Assembly: GCA_045594065.1 (NCBI GenBank)
Contig: JAZNXU010000019.1
Coordinates: 1-13,760, forward strand
Source: SIG565 sp045594065
GTDB lineage: Bacteria > Bacillota > Clostridia > Oscillospirales > Acutalibacteraceae
DNA: 13,760 nt
Reading direction: 5' to 3'
Each line of letters begins with the position of its first letter. Positions within the stretch are counted from its first letter, which is position 1. Shown here in pieces: positions 12,697-13,760 of this stretch. The translations under genes were made by a program, and so were the position numbers. The notes beneath the pieces are model-generated. The model was not told where the DNA came from, ran no database searches, and was given only the letters and a program-made list of their open reading frames with translations.

Positions 12697-13065
12697 TTAA
12701 AACACGCTATGCATATTAATGCCGGAATCTTTCTTTATATAATCGAGCTTAAGTTTAATTACGGCGCATTCCGATAAAAAATCCTCGTCGGACTCGTGAG
12801 ATAGCGCATCAAGTCGCGCAATAGATGTTCCTATTTCATCGAGTATATCGTGATTTACGAAAATTGACAGCACGCCCTCGCGCTTTTCCCAATTTTCCTT
12901 AATATTTGCAGTAGTGTCCTTTACATTCTCCTGCCCTGCAGCCGCTTCACACGCCGTAATATCCTCATACATAGCGTCATAGGTTTTATTAACAACAACT
13001 CGGTCAGCAATACAGAGCCCTGCCAGCGCAAGGATTAATACCACCGCCGCTATAATTCGGCTCAT
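12697..13065 (-). CDS. DUF4363 family protein
   Basis: A 122-residue small protein with one N-terminal hydrophobic segment (residues about 3-21, IIAAVVLILALAGLCIADR) that could be a membrane anchor or uncleaved signal. The remainder is a predicted helical, acidic outer domain. It looks like DUF4363, a family of unknown function often encoded next to DUF421. Its start overlaps the DUF421 stop by 4 bases (ATGA, 13062-13065), so the two are made together and probably form a complex. No terminator is visible after it, only the glpP promoter and leader. Confidence 0.8.
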   Translation of the reverse strand: MSRIIAAVVLILALAGLCIADRVVVNKTYDAMYEDITACEAAAGQENVKDTTANIKENWEKREGVLSIFVNHDILDEIGTSIARLDALSHESDEDFLSECAVIKLKLDYIKKDSGINMHSVF

Positions 13066-13739
13066 ATAGTTTCCCCTTTTTTAACAATATTTTCGTTGCC
13101 GTCACGGTCGAGCGTCATTAAAAAGACATCGTCGACGGTACATTTTTTATATTTCAGTTTTTTGTAAATATCCTCCTGCGTGAGCTTGAGTGCCTGCAGG
13201 CTGTCGTCTATTATCTTGCCGTCGGTAATAACGGGCAGATGAATTGCCGATTCTTGCGGTTTTATTTTCGCAGTTTTTGGGGTTATGGGCTGATGCTCGG
13301 GCTTTAGCATAACGCTTAAAGAGCCGTTAACTTCAAGCACCGCAAAGGCAACGGTAGATAAATCAAACACATCTCGGTCGCGAAGCAGCTCTACTAAATC
13401 TATAACCGTCATTCTCACTTTACGCATTGCCTTTTCGTCTACTCTGCCGTTTTTAATTATAACGATACTTCTGCCGTTCATTAGTCGGCGCAGTCTTATG
13501 CTTTTAAGGCTTAAAATAGATATTATTATTTCTATTATAACAAGCGTGAAAATCGCCACCACGCCGTTGAGCAGTGGTTGGGTTGTGTCCTGAAGCGGTA
13601 TTGCCGCAATTTCGGATATAAGCAAAGTAACCACAAGCTCGTTGGGCTGCATATCGCCAATTTGGCGCTTGCCCATAACACGAATGCCTATGGTTACAAA
13701 TACATACATTATTGCTGTGCGAATGAGCGTTACTGACAT
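13062..13739 (-). CDS. DUF421 (YetF-like) membrane protein
   Basis: A 225-residue protein with two to three N-terminal membrane helices (about residues 3-20, 34-48 and 58-75) and the DUF421 landmark IGIRVMGKRQIGDMQPNELVVTLLISEIAAIPLQD, whose GKRQ and ELV elements define the family. A basic link (SIRLRRLMNGRSIVIIKNG) leads into a soluble C-terminal domain with the ELLRDRDVFDLSTVAFAVLEVNGSLSV segment. YetF-type proteins are membrane proteins of poorly known function, linked to spore-germination or envelope processes in Bacillus. I prefer the ATG at 13739 because GGTG lies 6 bases upstream. A GTG three codons earlier has no better site. Its promoter would lie beyond the right edge. Confidence 0.9.
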   Translation of the reverse strand: MSVTLIRTAIMYVFVTIGIRVMGKRQIGDMQPNELVVTLLISEIAAIPLQDTTQPLLNGVVAIFTLVIIEIIISILSLKSIRLRRLMNGRSIVIIKNGRVDEKAMRKVRMTVIDLVELLRDRDVFDLSTVAFAVLEVNGSLSVMLKPEHQPITPKTAKIKPQESAIHLPVITDGKIIDDSLQALKLTQEDIYKKLKYKKCTVDDVFLMTLDRDGNENIVKKGETI

Positions 13740-13760
13740 ATTTATCACCGCACATATTAT

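Noticed and set aside
1..13760. CRISPR array, insertion sequence, prophage or tRNA
   Set aside because: No regularly spaced repeats, transposase or phage proteins, terminal inverted repeats or cloverleaf sequences were seen. Gaps between genes are all under about 160 bases.

Overview
The window looks like chromosomal DNA of a low-to-mid GC Gram-positive anaerobe (Bacillota, class Clostridia, probably a gut Oscillospirales/Ruminococcaceae-type bacterium). Reasons: AGGAGG-type ribosome sites, sigma-A promoters close to TTGACA-17-TATAAT, U-tailed intrinsic terminators, and gene families typical of that group (DegV, LiaF-like, DUF4097, GlpP, DUF421/DUF4363, small malic enzyme). The taxonomy is inference. 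Sixteen genes are supported (one cut by the left edge). All but one are on the minus strand, so the window is best read from right to left. There are no tRNA or rRNA genes, insertion sequences, phage genes or CRISPR arrays.

Right part (13739 to 12697): a membrane pair, DUF421 (YetF-like) and DUF4363, overlapping by 4 bases. Next comes a near-perfect promoter, a leader with a terminator hairpin, and glpP (RNA-binding antiterminator family) followed by an mgtC/sapB-type membrane gene. After that is a second promoter plus leader hairpin of very similar layout, then a tightly coupled trio: Ldh2-family dehydrogenase, malic enzyme, and an HAD-IIA phosphatase. The dehydrogenase and malic enzyme may form part of a malate shunt (oxaloacetate to malate to pyruvate). 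The two matching leaders suggest a common attenuation control, with GlpP the obvious candidate.

Middle (8077 to 6476): a zinc-type cation diffusion facilitator with a His-rich tail, the only plus-strand gene, faces away from a TetR-family regulator. Two good promoters point toward each other across one 13-bp palindrome, so a single operator could govern both genes. A bidirectional terminator separates the transporter from the HAD gene.

Left-middle (6473 to 1281): a probable seven-gene operon with its own promoter and a palindrome over the -35. It encodes an ABC ATPase, an ABC-2 permease, a LiaF-like membrane protein, a DUF4097 protein, an iron-sulfur-flavoprotein-like reductase, a Cu/Zn superoxide dismutase without a signal peptide, and a small MGMT-family protein with an altered active-site motif. 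It ends in a strong terminator. The content suggests a joint envelope-stress and oxidative/alkylation-stress unit.

Left end (1251 to 1): a MarR-family regulator with two near-identical palindromic operators framing its promoter, followed by a DegV-family (fatty-acid-binding) protein that runs off the left edge.

Nothing here is clearly a new defence or mobile system. The most interesting signals are regulatory: the twin leader attenuators, the face-to-face TetR/CDF promoters, and the twin MarR operators.
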